The translations under genes and the position numbers were made by a program. Positions 43,118-52,467 of a stretch of DNA of 64,000 nt are shown piece after piece. Source of the DNA: Lachnospiraceae bacterium (GTDB lineage Bacteria; Bacillota_A; Clostridia; Lachnospirales; Lachnospiraceae). Every line of letters starts with the position of its first letter. Position 1 is the stretch's first letter. The stretch spans positions 6,257-70,256 of the forward strand of contig SFGN01000020.1 of assembly GCA_004556565.1 (NCBI GenBank), read 5' to 3'. The notes beneath the pieces were generated by a model that worked only from the letters and a program-made list of their open reading frames with translations, was not told where the DNA came from and made no database searches.

Positions 43118-43573
43118 TTATTGAATCCTGAATAAAGGCTGTCCGTATTCTACAGCCTGTGCGTTTTCCACGAAAATTTCCGCAACGACTCCTTCAAATT
43201 CACTTTCAATTTCGTTCATCAGTTTCATAGCTTCCACAATAGCAAGCGTCTGTCCCTTTCTTACGATATCGCCCACTTTCACGTAAGGTTCTCTTCCTTC
43301 TGAAGGAGCTGCATAAAATGTTCCGACCAGAGGAGATGTCACAATCTTTCCTTCTGGTTCTGTCAAAACTTCCGGTTCTTTCTCCGGCTCTGTGTCAGAA
43401 GGGGATACCGCAGCGACAGAGCATGGCTGCATTACCGTTTCTGCCGCGACAGACGTTATAATTTTCTTATCCTTTTTCAGATGAAGCCTGACACCGTCCG
43501 ACTCATATTTGAAGTCTGTTACTTCTGATTTTGATACCGCATCGATGACTTGCAATACCTGTTCAAATTTCAT
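43118..43573 (-). CDS. accB: Acetyl-CoA carboxylase biotin carboxyl carrier protein
   Basis: 151 residues from the ATG at 43573 (MKFEQVLQVIDAVSKSEVTD), which has AAAGGA upstream. The nine extra codons to 43600 would overlap fabF. The N-terminal helical part is followed by a Pro/Glu/Thr-rich linker and the biotinyl domain, with the acceptor lysine (about Lys117) in VEAMKLMNEIE. It carries carboxybiotin between AccC and AccDA. It lies between fabF and fabZ. Confidence 0.95.
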   Translation of the reverse strand: MKFEQVLQVIDAVSKSEVTDFKYESDGVRLHLKKDKKIITSVAAETVMQPCSVAAVSPSDTEPEKEPEVLTEPEGKIVTSPLVGTFYAAPSEGREPYVKVGDIVRKGQTLAIVEAMKLMNEIESEFEGVVAEIFVENAQAVEYGQPLFRIQ

Positions 43574-43589
43574 AGTAGTGCCATCCTTT

Positions 43590-44828
43590 CTAACCTTCAT
43601 ACTTTTTCAATAACAATGTCGCATTGTGTCCTCCGAATCCCAGCGAATTTGTAAGGACATAATTTACATCTTTCTGCAAGGGAGCACCGATCGCATAATT
43701 CAGGTCACATTCCTCATCCAGAGTTTCAGTGCCGACAGTCTGGTGAATATAATTCTCTTCAATGGACTTTACACAAACGATGAATTCCACGCCGCCTGCC
43801 GCTCCAAGAAGATGTCCGATCATCGATTTTGTCGAATTGACCACTACATCTTTTGCCGCATCTTTCAGCGCCAGTTTAATAGCCTTTGTCTCAAAAAGAT
43901 CGTTATGGTGAGTGCTTGTGCCATGTGCATTTATATAATCCACCTGTGACGGTTCAATACCGCCTTCTTCCATGGCAAGCATCATTGCTTTTGCAGCCCC
44001 GCTTCCATCCTCTGCCGGAGAGGTAATATGGTAAGCGTCTCCTGTCGCGCCGTAGCCGACAAGCTCTGCATGGATTTTTGCCCCGCGTGCTTTTGCATGC
44101 TCCAGTTCTTCCAACACAACAATTCCTGCTCCTTCACCCAGAACAAATCCATTTCTGTCTTTATCGAACGGAATGGATGCTCTCAGCGGATCTTCTGTTG
44201 TGGAAAGCGCGGTCAGACTTGTAAATCCGGCTACACCTGTCGGACAGATACAGCTTTCCGCCCCGCCGGCCACCATCACATCTGCGTCTCCGTACTGGAT
44301 GGCACGGAATGCATCGCCGATGCAGTTTGTTCCGGATGCACATGCAGTTACCACGTTCGTGCACTTTCCTTTCAGTCCAAGCTGGATGGAAATATTCCCC
44401 GCCGCCATATTGGAAATCATAAGCGGCACCATCAGTGGATTGACTCTTGACGGCCCTTTCGTCAGAATTTTTTCATACTCTTTTTCCACCGTCTGAAGAC
44501 TTCCGATACCGGAACCTACTATTACACCGACACGATACGGATCTTCCTGTTCCATAGTAATTCCAGCATCATCAAATGCTTCTTTTGCTGCTGCCACTGC
44601 ATACTGAGAAAATAATTCCATACGTTTTGCCGCTTTAAAATCCATACGTTCCTTCGCTATAAAACCTTTTACTTCTGCAGCGATTTTCACTTTATAAGCG
44701 GTAGTATCAAACTTTGTAATCGGACCGATTCCTACTTTTCCTTCTTTAATACCTTTCCAGAATTCATCCGCCGTGTTCCCGATTGGAGTGACAGCTCCGA
44801 GACCGGTTACTACAACTCTTCTTTTCAT
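43590..44828 (-). CDS. fabF: Beta-ketoacyl-ACP synthase II
   Basis: 412-residue condensing enzyme that elongates acyl-ACP with malonyl-ACP. The active-site Cys is in VTACASGTNCIGDAF. The two histidines are in NAHGTSTHHND and KSMIGHLLGAAGG, and GFGGHNATLLLKK closes the C-terminus. Full length. It follows fabG by 20 bases. Confidence 0.97.
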   Translation of the reverse strand: MKRRVVVTGLGAVTPIGNTADEFWKGIKEGKVGIGPITKFDTTAYKVKIAAEVKGFIAKERMDFKAAKRMELFSQYAVAAAKEAFDDAGITMEQEDPYRVGVIVGSGIGSLQTVEKEYEKILTKGPSRVNPLMVPLMISNMAAGNISIQLGLKGKCTNVVTACASGTNCIGDAFRAIQYGDADVMVAGGAESCICPTGVAGFTSLTALSTTEDPLRASIPFDKDRNGFVLGEGAGIVVLEELEHAKARGAKIHAELVGYGATGDAYHITSPAEDGSGAAKAMMLAMEEGGIEPSQVDYINAHGTSTHHNDLFETKAIKLALKDAAKDVVVNSTKSMIGHLLGAAGGVEFIVCVKSIEENYIHQTVGTETLDEECDLNYAIGAPLQKDVNYVLTNSLGFGGHNATLLLKKYEG

Positions 44829-44848
44829 TTTCTGCTGCCCCCTTCCTG

Positions 44849-45589
44849 TCAGATAACCATTCCTCCGTCAACATGAATGACCTGCCCTGTAATATAGCCT
44901 GCTTCATCCGAAGCAAGAAATGCTGCCAGATTCGCGACATCTTCCGGTTTTCCGAATTTTCCAAGAGGAATCTGCCCCACACAGGCTTCCTTTACCTTAT
45001 CTGAAAGCACTTCTGTCATATCTGTCTCGATAAATCCCGGAGCAATAGCATTCACGGTAATACCTCTGGAAGCAAGTTCTCTTGCGGCTGATTTAGTAAG
45101 GCCGATTACCCCTGCTTTAGAAGCCGCATAATTTGCCTGCCCGGCATTTCCGCTCACTCCTACTACCGAGGACATATTTATAATTCTGCCTGATTTTTGC
45201 TTTAACATCTGCCTTGACACAAAACGTACCGTATTAAAAGTTCCTTTTAAGTTTGTGTCAAGAACTTTGTCAAAATCTTCCTCTGATATCTTCATCAGAA
45301 GTCCGTCTTTTGTGATACCGGCATTATTTACAAGAATATCAATTCTTCCATATTCTTTGATTACATCCTGAATAAATGTTTCACAGGACTCAAAGTCCGA
45401 GACATCACACTGATAAACCGATGCTTTCGTACCCTGTTCTTCAATTTCCGCTTTCACCTGCAAGGCCCTTTCTTCGGAACCGTTATAATTCACAACAACT
45501 GAAGCTCCCAGCGAGGCAAGCTTCAGTGCGATGGCTTTGCCGATTCCTCTGGAAGCACCTGTAACAACCGCAATTTTCCCATCTAACAT
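44849..45589 (-). CDS. fabG: 3-oxoacyl-ACP reductase
   Basis: 246-residue NADPH-dependent short-chain dehydrogenase. Cofactor motif TGASRGIGKAIA is at 11-22, NNAGIT follows, and the catalytic Ser/Tyr/Lys is in MSSVVGVSGNAGQANYAASKAG. The start overlaps the fabD stop by a few bases. Confidence 0.97.
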   Translation of the reverse strand: MLDGKIAVVTGASRGIGKAIALKLASLGASVVVNYNGSEERALQVKAEIEEQGTKASVYQCDVSDFESCETFIQDVIKEYGRIDILVNNAGITKDGLLMKISEEDFDKVLDTNLKGTFNTVRFVSRQMLKQKSGRIINMSSVVGVSGNAGQANYAASKAGVIGLTKSAARELASRGITVNAIAPGFIETDMTEVLSDKVKEACVGQIPLGKFGKPEDVANLAAFLASDEAGYITGQVIHVDGGMVI

Positions 45590-46503
45590 AATTCACCTGT
45601 TACTTTCTCTACATCTTCCCATGCAGCGATATTGTATACTTTTACATCTCTGTTGATTTTCTTCATGAATCCGGCAAGCGTCCTGCCCGGTCCGATTTCT
45701 ACAAAGATATCAATGCCGCCTGCGATCAGATTCTCCATACTCTGCATCCAGTGAACCGGCGAATATACCTGCCTGGCAAGCAATTCTTTTGTCCTGCTGA
45801 TATCTTCTACTTTACCGGCATCCACATTTGTCATATATGGAATGTTAAGCGGATGGAATGTTATCTCGTCCATAGCTTTTGCAAGTGCGTCTCCTGCCGG
45901 TTTTAACATCGGAGAATGAAACGGACCGCTGACGTTTAACATGACCGTCTGTCTTGCTCCAGCTTCCTGTAATCTGCAGGCAGCCTCTTCCACACCTGAC
46001 TTTCTGCCTGTAATTACAATCTGACCCGGGCAATTGTAGTTAGCTATGGTCACATCCTGAATGTCTGAAATTACATCTTCAATTTTTTGACTGTCCATCG
46101 CCATGACGGCACACATCGCCCCTTCACCAGCCGGAACAGTATTTGACATCAGAATACCTCTTTTTCTTACAAGACGTATGGCATCAAGATCATCCATCCC
46201 GCCTGCCGCAGCAATGGCGGCATATTCTCCAAGACTCAAACCTGCCGTGATATCAGGCTTTAATCCTTTATCCATAATAACTCTTGTCATTGCAAGACAA
46301 GTTGTAACCAGTGCAGCCTGTGTGTATTCTGTCAGGTCAAGCTTGTCATTTTCCTCGAAACAAAGAGCTTTCATATCCAGATTAAGCATCCGGCCTGCCT
46401 TATCGAAAAGTTCCCGCACACCGGCGCTTCTCTCATAAAAATCAGCTCCCATACCGGCTTTCTGTGCTCCCTGTCCAGGATAAATAAATGCTGTCTTACT
46501 CAT
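45583..46503 (-). CDS. fabD: Malonyl-CoA:ACP transacylase
   Basis: 306 residues. It loads malonyl onto ACP. YPGQGAQKAGMG opens the protein, the nucleophile Ser lies in GLSLGEYAA (near residue 90), and the catalytic His is in NVSGPFHSPML. It overlaps both neighbours by about seven bases (ends in fabG, starts in fabK), indicating coupled translation. Confidence 0.96.
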   Translation of the reverse strand: MSKTAFIYPGQGAQKAGMGADFYERSAGVRELFDKAGRMLNLDMKALCFEENDKLDLTEYTQAALVTTCLAMTRVIMDKGLKPDITAGLSLGEYAAIAAAGGMDDLDAIRLVRKRGILMSNTVPAGEGAMCAVMAMDSQKIEDVISDIQDVTIANYNCPGQIVITGRKSGVEEAACRLQEAGARQTVMLNVSGPFHSPMLKPAGDALAKAMDEITFHPLNIPYMTNVDAGKVEDISRTKELLARQVYSPVHWMQSMENLIAGGIDIFVEIGPGRTLAGFMKKINRDVKVYNIAAWEDVEKVTGELC

Positions 46504-47434
46504 AGAAATCCATGCCTTTCATAAGATGATCCGTCTCAGATACAAGCTTCTCAATCAAAGCCTTACAGGACATTTCTTCTTTTACCATTCCGGCGATCTG
46601 GCCCGCCATTACGCTTCCGTTCTTAACATCACCTTCCACCACAGCTTTCCTGAGTCCGCCGAGTGTCAGATATTCTAATTCTTCAAAACCTGCACCTTTG
46701 TTTTCCAGTTCCAGATATTTCTTTGTCATTTCGTTGCGCAGGGCACGCACCGGATGGCCGGTCGTCCTCCCCGTCACGCAAGTGTCAATATCTTTTGCTT
46801 TAATAATTCTCTCTTTATAATTCGGATGTACCTGAGATTCCTCTGTCACTACAAAACATGTTCCCATCTGCACCCCTCTTGCCCCGAGCATAAATGCTGC
46901 TGCAATTCCTCTCCCATCGGCAATACCGCCTGCGGCAATCACCGGAATGTTTACCGCATCCACAATCTGAGGAACAAGAGTCATCGTAGTGCTTTCCCCG
47001 ATATGGCCGCCTGCTTCACATCCTTCTGCGACTAATGCATCCGCACCACATCGCTCCATCCGTTTTGCAAGGGCAACAGAAGCAACTACGGGAATGACTT
47101 TGATGCCTGCTTCCTTCCACATTTTCATGTATTTTTCAGGACTACCTGCTCCGGTTGTTACAACCTTGACTCCTTCTTCCACAACCACTTTTGCCACCTC
47201 ATCGGCTGCAGGGCTCATGAGCATGATATTAACTCCAAAAGGCTTGTCCGTTAATTTCTTTGCTTCCCGGATCTGTTCTCTCACCCACTCTCCGGGTGCA
47301 CTGGTCGCGCCGATCAGCCCCAGTCCGCCTGCTTCGGATACTGCTGCCGCAAGATGATATTCTGCCACCCACGCCATGCCCCCCTGGATGATGGGATACT
47401 CAATTCCTAACAACTTTGTCACTTCTGTTTTCAT
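46496..47434 (-). CDS. fabK: Enoyl-ACP reductase FabK (FMN)
   Basis: 312-residue flavin enzyme of the 2-nitropropane dioxygenase-like TIM barrel family that performs the last reduction step of each elongation cycle. It begins EVTKLLGIEYPIIQGGMAWVAEYHLAAAVSEAGGLGLIG. EGCEAGGHIGE and IAAGGIADGRGIAAAFMLGARGVQMGT are the FMN-binding segments. The location in the fab operon makes FabK rather than nitronate monooxygenase the right call. FabK enzymes are insensitive to triclosan, unlike FabI. Confidence 0.95.
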   Translation of the reverse strand: MKTEVTKLLGIEYPIIQGGMAWVAEYHLAAAVSEAGGLGLIGATSAPGEWVREQIREAKKLTDKPFGVNIMLMSPAADEVAKVVVEEGVKVVTTGAGSPEKYMKMWKEAGIKVIPVVASVALAKRMERCGADALVAEGCEAGGHIGESTTMTLVPQIVDAVNIPVIAAGGIADGRGIAAAFMLGARGVQMGTCFVVTEESQVHPNYKERIIKAKDIDTCVTGRTTGHPVRALRNEMTKKYLELENKGAGFEELEYLTLGGLRKAVVEGDVKNGSVMAGQIAGMVKEEMSCKALIEKLVSETDHLMKGMDFYE

Positions 47435-47465
47435 ACGGTTTCTACCGACCTTTCATATCGCTATA

Positions 47466-47690
47466 TTATTTATGTTCTTCAATGTATACTACAACATCGC
47501 CGATCGTCGTAATTTTTTCCAGATCTTCTGTCGGAATCTCAATATCATATTCCTCTTCCAATGCCATAACCATCTCAAACAGGTCCAGAGAATCTGCTCC
47601 AAGATCCTCTTTAAATGAAGTCGTTTCTGTCAATGTGCTTACATCTGCTCCAAGGTTATCTGCAACAAGTTCTTTAATTCTTTCTAACAT
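47466..47690 (-). CDS. acpP: Acyl carrier protein
   Basis: 74-residue acidic four-helix protein. Ser34 in GADSLDLFEMV is the phosphopantetheine attachment site. It lies between fabH and fabK. Confidence 0.97.
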   Translation of the reverse strand: MLERIKELVADNLGADVSTLTETTSFKEDLGADSLDLFEMVMALEEEYDIEIPTEDLEKITTIGDVVVYIEEHK

Positions 47691-47729
47691 TTTCTTTCTC
47701 CTTTTGTCTTTTCATTAAAATTTGATGTA

Positions 47730-48710
47730 TTACCATCGAAAAATACTTGCACCCCAGGTAAGGCCTGCGCCAAATCCTGCCAGTACAATCAGTTTTCCCT
47801 TCTTTAACATTCCTTTTTTGTTTAATTCATCCAGCAGAATCGGAATGCTGGCCGATGAAGTATTCCCATACTCATTCAAATTCATCGGAAACTTTTCCAT
47901 CGGTTCGTCCAGTCTTTTTGCAACTGCTTCCACAATCCGCCTGTTTGCCTGATGCAGGATATAATATGAAACATCTTCCTGTTTTATATCATTTGATTTC
48001 ATCACATCCCGTATCACTTCCGGAACTTTTTTTACAGCAAATTTGAAAACAGCCTGACCGTCCATCTTCATAAAATATTCTTCCTTTATCATTTCCTGAG
48101 GAAGAATTTCTTTTGTGATTCCGTTCCGGTCATGCCTGCTCTTCATCGTCAAAGCTGCGCCCTTTGTACCATCTGAATGTGCAGACGGGAGAAAGGCTTT
48201 TCCTTCTTCTGCCCGAAGAACCGCAGCACCTGCTCCATCCCCGAACAGAATGCACGTCCGCCTGTCCTTCCAGTTAGTAAGGTTAGAGAGGCATTCGCTT
48301 CCGATAATCAGGGCTTTTTTACAAAGTCCGCTCATCATATAAGCATTTGCAGTATTAAAGGCCAATACAAAGCCCGTGCACGCAGCATTGAGATCAAATC
48401 CGACTGCATTTACTGCCCCGAGAGCCTTCTGAACCTCGCAGGCGGCACAAGGCAGAATCACGTCAGAAGAAATCGTAGACACGATAATCAGATCAATTTC
48501 TTCCGGTGCGATTTTTGCACTGTCAATGGCTCTCCTTCCTGCTTCAGCTGCCATTGAAACAACAGTCTCGTCTGAAGCAATATGACGCCGTTCCACACCG
48601 GTACGCTCTCTGATCCATTCATCACTGGTATCAACAAATTGTGACAATTCGTTGTTATCAATCACATAAGATGGAACATAAGAACCGGTTCCGATAATTA
48701 CTCCTGTCAT
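47730..48710 (-). CDS. fabH: Beta-ketoacyl-ACP synthase III
   Basis: 326-residue initiating condensing enzyme that joins acyl-CoA to malonyl-ACP. The active-site Cys lies in NAACTGFVLAFN, and His and Asn lie in LHQANRRIVEAVAKR and NEYGNTSSASIP. First gene of the fab operon, behind a strong promoter. Confidence 0.97.
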   Translation of the reverse strand: MTGVIIGTGSYVPSYVIDNNELSQFVDTSDEWIRERTGVERRHIASDETVVSMAAEAGRRAIDSAKIAPEEIDLIIVSTISSDVILPCAACEVQKALGAVNAVGFDLNAACTGFVLAFNTANAYMMSGLCKKALIIGSECLSNLTNWKDRRTCILFGDGAGAAVLRAEEGKAFLPSAHSDGTKGAALTMKSRHDRNGITKEILPQEMIKEEYFMKMDGQAVFKFAVKKVPEVIRDVMKSNDIKQEDVSYYILHQANRRIVEAVAKRLDEPMEKFPMNLNEYGNTSSASIPILLDELNKKGMLKKGKLIVLAGFGAGLTWGASIFRW

Positions 48711-48753
48711 AATGATTCTCCTGATTCATCAAATTTATTTTGTCTTCCTAATA

Positions 48754-48830
48754 TTTAGACACTCAAAGTATATATGCATTATCTCAGAATGTCAATTACT
48801 TAAATTATCAAAATATTTTAAATTCAAAAT
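48754..48830 (-). promoter_or_regulatory. fab operon promoter with TTTGA-type operator candidates
   Basis: TTGACA (48790-48795), a 17-base spacer and TATACT (48767-48772), near-consensus sigma-A on the minus strand. In minus-strand sense, TTTGAGTGTCTAAA lies at the start site (48754-48767), and ATTTTGATAATTTAAG and ATTTTGAATTTAAAAT lie upstream of the -35. These resemble the TTTGA...TCAAA sites of FabT-type MarR repressors, though none is a perfect palindrome of that class. Confidence 0.6.
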
Positions 48831-48866
48831 ATTTTTTTGTGGAATGTATACACACATAAAAGAAAA

Positions 48867-48914
48867 ACCGGTATCTTCATTGCTTCAGTCATATGAAACA
48901 GTGAAAATACCGGC
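48867..48914 (-). terminator. spoIVB terminator
   Basis: Long imperfect stem: ACCGGTATCTTCATTG (48867-48882) with CAGTGAAAATACCGG (48899-48913), extended by TTCA/TGAA. A minus-strand TTTTTC follows. It separates spoIVB and the broken frame after it from the fab promoter. Confidence 0.75.
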
Positions 48915-48959
48915 CGGTTTCACATCAGGAGGATGAATCCTCTTCTGTCAGGTATTTTA

Positions 48960-49137
48960 TTATTTATAACTGATTTCCAGAGTCCTGTCACCTATTGTAT
49001 CTTCAAACATATATTCCAGAATAATTTCCGTTTTTTTGAGCATTTCTTCATACTTCAGCTGATGCTCAATCAGCCGTGGAATATACTCCGGTGGTCAGCA
49101 GTTCGAAAAAGCTCCGCTTTTCCTCGTTCTGCTGCCC
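48960..49137 (-). pseudogene. Broken short reading frame between spoIVB and fabH
   Basis: Directly after the spoIVB stop, one frame reads GQQNEEKRSFFELLTT with no start codon. One base out of frame the sequence continues PEYIPRLIEHQLKYEEMLKK, then TEIILEYMFEDTIGDRTLEISYK to TAA at 48960. Both halves have normal protein-like composition and together look like the C-terminal part of a small helical protein broken by a single-base change near ACCACCGG. An internal ATG could express the last 27 residues. I do not recognise the protein. It lies at the point where spo0A would be expected. Confidence 0.5.
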
Positions 49138-49140
49138 GGC

Positions 49141-50205
49141 TCAATGCTCGAGCATATTTTCAATAAAGATCCCATACCCCATAGAAGGATCTTCCACAAA
49201 GACATGTGTAACAGCTCCGACAAGTTTTCCATCCTGCATAATGGGACTTCCGCTCATCCCCTGGATGATTCCTCCCGTCTGTTCTAACAGCTCCGGATCT
49301 GTTATCTGGATGATGATTCCTTTATTTACTTCCGAGCAATGCAGATCAACATCAATGATCTGTGCGTCATATTCTTTTACTCCGTTTCCCAAAGAACACC
49401 GGACAGATGCTGACCCGATTTTTATTTCTTCCTTCGGACAGATTTCTGCTACGTCCTGCTCCTGAAACAGTTCTTCTGTTTTTTCCACAGTTCCGTATAT
49501 CCCTGTATCCGTGTTTTCATCGATTGTGCCAAGTTTATTATAATTGTTATACACAATGACACCTTCCATGCTTCCCGGATAACCTGCCTCGCCTTTCACA
49601 ACGGAACGAATGCCGGTCCGGTAAAGGCTTCCTTTGCTTACATCCATCAGAACACCGGTGTCCATATCATGAATCCCGTGACCCAATGCCCCGAAATCAC
49701 CGTCACTGTCCATATAGGTGATTGTTCCCAGCCCCTGTACATTATCTCTCACCCAGATTCCAAGCTTGTACTGATCCGGCTCGTATTCCACAGCCTTCAC
49801 TTCCACCTCTTGAATTTCAGAACCTCGCCGTAATTGTAATGTAACATCCCCATTGTCCAGTTCCGACACCATTTCAGCCAGCTCCTCTTTATCTGATATG
49901 GTTTTCCCATTGATGCCTGTAATGTAATCTCCGGATTTGACAAGACCTTTTGCCGGCTCTGATTCTTTTCCGTCCAGGTCCTCTATGCTTTGTGTGTTCA
50001 AGACAAGGACCCCTTCTGTTTCCATATATAGACCGACCGGCATACCGCCCACAAGCACGGTCTCCCCACTGGTTATCAGCGTGCTTGCTTCCTGCCCGGG
50101 AATTCCTTCCGCCAGGGATTTACCAAGATATCCTGATAAAAATGAACCTGCAATAAGCAGACAGAGCGCAGCTAATCCCTTTTTCCATTTGTTCTTCATC
50201 TTCAT
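49141..50205 (-). CDS. spoIVB: Stage IV sporulation signalling protease SpoIVB
   Basis: 354-residue serine peptidase (S55) made in the forespore and acting in the intermembrane space to trigger pro-sigma-K processing. An N-terminal signal anchor is at about 8-30. A PDZ domain is at about 85-150 (GLVKSGDYITGINGKTISDKEELAEMV). The peptidase domain has His in FGALGHGIHDMD and the nucleophile Ser in IQGMSGSPIMQDGKLVGAVTHVFV. In many relatives spo0A follows immediately; here the next intact gene is fabH. Confidence 0.96.
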   Translation of the reverse strand: MKMKNKWKKGLAALCLLIAGSFLSGYLGKSLAEGIPGQEASTLITSGETVLVGGMPVGLYMETEGVLVLNTQSIEDLDGKESEPAKGLVKSGDYITGINGKTISDKEELAEMVSELDNGDVTLQLRRGSEIQEVEVKAVEYEPDQYKLGIWVRDNVQGLGTITYMDSDGDFGALGHGIHDMDTGVLMDVSKGSLYRTGIRSVVKGEAGYPGSMEGVIVYNNYNKLGTIDENTDTGIYGTVEKTEELFQEQDVAEICPKEEIKIGSASVRCSLGNGVKEYDAQIIDVDLHCSEVNKGIIIQITDPELLEQTGGIIQGMSGSPIMQDGKLVGAVTHVFVEDPSMGYGIFIENMLEH

Positions 50206-50312
50206 TCACCCTTTTCTTGCGTTTTGCAGTTAGTATATGAATGAAGAAATCATTTCACACTGGTATTCTGTTTCACGTATTTCCAGATATTTCAGACGAT
50301 ATTGACACCCTG

Positions 50313-51998
50313 TTACTTTTTGTGATTGAGAGTGTTTTTTGCTGCTTTCATTTCCCTGGCACTTTCAAGGATACTCTGCGTGACATTTGCCCCGCCGAGC
50401 AGTCTCGCCAGTTCTGATATTGACTGTTCTTCTTCAAGACATGAAATATCTGTCTTTGTTCCGTGTTCGTCTGATTGTTTTTGTATCAGATAATGTGCAT
50501 CTGCCATGGAAGCGATCTGTGCCAGATGAGTGATACAGAGCACCTGTCTTGACTTGGCGATAAAATGCATTTTTTCTGCGACTTTTCCAGCTGTTATTCC
50601 ACTGATTCCCGTATCGATTTCATCAAAAATCAGAGTCGGTGTTTCTTCCTTATCTGCCAGCACGGCTTTAATCGCAAGCATGACACGGGATAATTCACCT
50701 CCCGAAGCAACTGCTCCCATCGGGCGGAGTGCCTCGCCTGGGTTTGTCGACATAAAAAATTCTGCCTCGTCGATTCCGGAAGCTGTATATTTTTCCAGTT
50801 TTGTAAAGCGCATTTCAAACTGCACATCCAAAAAATTAAGGTCCAGAAGTCCCTGACGAATCTCACTGACAAAATGCTCTGCCGCCTGTTTTCTTTCTCT
50901 GCTCAGTTCCTTGGCACATTTTTGATAATTATGTTCCGCAGTCTTTAGCTGTTCTTCCACCTCCCGGATATAATTTTCGTAATCTTCCAGTTCGCTTAGT
51001 CTCTGCTTTTTTTCCTCACAATAATCCAGGATTTCTTTGACAGTATTTCCATATTTTGTTTTTAAATGATTTACTTCATTTAAACGGTTTTCCACTTCGT
51101 AGAATTCTTCTTCCGAAAACTCAAAGCTTTTCTCATATTCGGATAATTCACGGTTAAAATCATTCAGAAGGCTGTCGATTTCGACAAGCTGGCTGTATAA
51201 AGAATATCCTTCTTCATCAACATCCTGAATTTCATACAAAGCACGGATTGCGCGGCTGATAAAATCACTGGCATTTCCGGATGAATCACCGCTTGTATAC
51301 TGATATGCCGCGGAGATGGCTTCTGCCGTTTTTTTCCCTCCGCACATTCTGCGGTACTGAATTTCCAGTTCTTCGTCTTCACCTTCCAGAAGGCCTGCTT
51401 CCTCAATTTCTTTCACTTCATATTCCGCCAGTGAAATTTCCTTTTGACGCTCCCTCTCATCCAGGGAAGAGTCCTCAAGCTTCCTCCTGCAGACATTGTA
51501 TGTACGGTAGGCAGCCGCTGTTTCTTCTTTCAGCCCGGCAGCCTTTTCCCCTGCATACATGTCAAGAAACGCAAGATGATTCTTTTTATGAAGCAGTGTC
51601 TGATGCTCATTCTGTCCGTGGATATCAATCAACAGGCTTGCGACATCTTTTAACAGACTCATCGTTACCGTCTCGCCGTTAATTTTACTGATACTGCGCC
51701 CTTCCATCAGCTTACGGCTGAGAACGATTCTTCCGTCTTCCGGATAAATGTCCAGAGCAGCAAGTTTTTCTTCCAGCTCCGTTTTTTCAACAGTAAAAAC
51801 CAGCTCCACCAGTCCGAATTTTGCTCCTGTGCGGAGCATATCGGCATTGTATTTTCCTCCGAGGGCGAGGTTGACCGACCCCAAAAGGATAGATTTTCCG
51901 GCTCCGGTCTCCCCCGTCAGGATATTCAGTCCCGGACGGAATTCCACTTCAATCTCATCAATTAACGCAAGATTTTTAACATGAAGATTTTCTAACAT
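50313..51998 (-). CDS. recN: DNA repair protein RecN
   Basis: 561-residue SMC-like ATPase that helps repair double-strand breaks. Walker A ITGETGAGKSILLGS is at about 29-43, a central coiled coil follows, and the C-terminal half has ASGGELSRVMLAIKAV and PTLIFDEIDTGISG. It lies 10 bases after argR, the conserved order. Confidence 0.96.
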   Translation of the reverse strand: MLENLHVKNLALIDEIEVEFRPGLNILTGETGAGKSILLGSVNLALGGKYNADMLRTGAKFGLVELVFTVEKTELEEKLAALDIYPEDGRIVLSRKLMEGRSISKINGETVTMSLLKDVASLLIDIHGQNEHQTLLHKKNHLAFLDMYAGEKAAGLKEETAAAYRTYNVCRRKLEDSSLDERERQKEISLAEYEVKEIEEAGLLEGEDEELEIQYRRMCGGKKTAEAISAAYQYTSGDSSGNASDFISRAIRALYEIQDVDEEGYSLYSQLVEIDSLLNDFNRELSEYEKSFEFSEEEFYEVENRLNEVNHLKTKYGNTVKEILDYCEEKKQRLSELEDYENYIREVEEQLKTAEHNYQKCAKELSRERKQAAEHFVSEIRQGLLDLNFLDVQFEMRFTKLEKYTASGIDEAEFFMSTNPGEALRPMGAVASGGELSRVMLAIKAVLADKEETPTLIFDEIDTGISGITAGKVAEKMHFIAKSRQVLCITHLAQIASMADAHYLIQKQSDEHGTKTDISCLEEEQSISELARLLGGANVTQSILESAREMKAAKNTLNHKK

Positions 51999-52007
51999 AT
52001 ATTTTCC

Positions 52008-52463
52008 CTAAATCCCTTTTGACACAATTTTACGAATCTTATCCATGACAGCTTCTGTGTCATCTGTCGTCCGGATGGCACACATAACAGTATCGTCCCC
52101 TGCAATGGAGCCTACCACTTCCCTCCAGTGCATGGCATCAATTGCCGCCGCGACGGCCATTGCCATTCCGGAAACGGTTTTGATCACCAGAATATTTTGT
52201 GCCATATCCATAGATACATATCCATCCTTCAGTACTCGGATATATTTTTCGCTGATACCCTCTTCCGGTTTTAAAATCACATATTTCTGACGCCCGCCAT
52301 TTACAGACATCTTCGTAAGTTTCAGATCACGGATATCCCTGGAAACGGTAGCCTGCGTAACCTTGAACCCGGAATTATTCAGGTAATCTGCAAGCTCCTC
52401 CTGTGTTTCAATATCGTGCCGGCTGATTAATTCGATTATTTTTGCATGGCGGCTGATTTTCAT
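52008..52463 (-). CDS. argR: Arginine repressor ArgR
   Basis: 151-residue regulator. The N-terminal winged helix is SRHDIETQEELADYLNNSGFKVTQATVSRDIRDL. The C-terminal hexamerisation and arginine-binding domain contains VGSIAGDDTVMCAIRT. It sits between nadK and recN, as in most Firmicutes, where it is thought to regulate arginine genes elsewhere. Confidence 0.96.
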   Translation of the reverse strand: MKISRHAKIIELISRHDIETQEELADYLNNSGFKVTQATVSRDIRDLKLTKMSVNGGRQKYVILKPEEGISEKYIRVLKDGYVSMDMAQNILVIKTVSGMAMAVAAAIDAMHWREVVGSIAGDDTVMCAIRTTDDTEAVMDKIRKIVSKGI

Positions 52464-52467
52464 ACTG

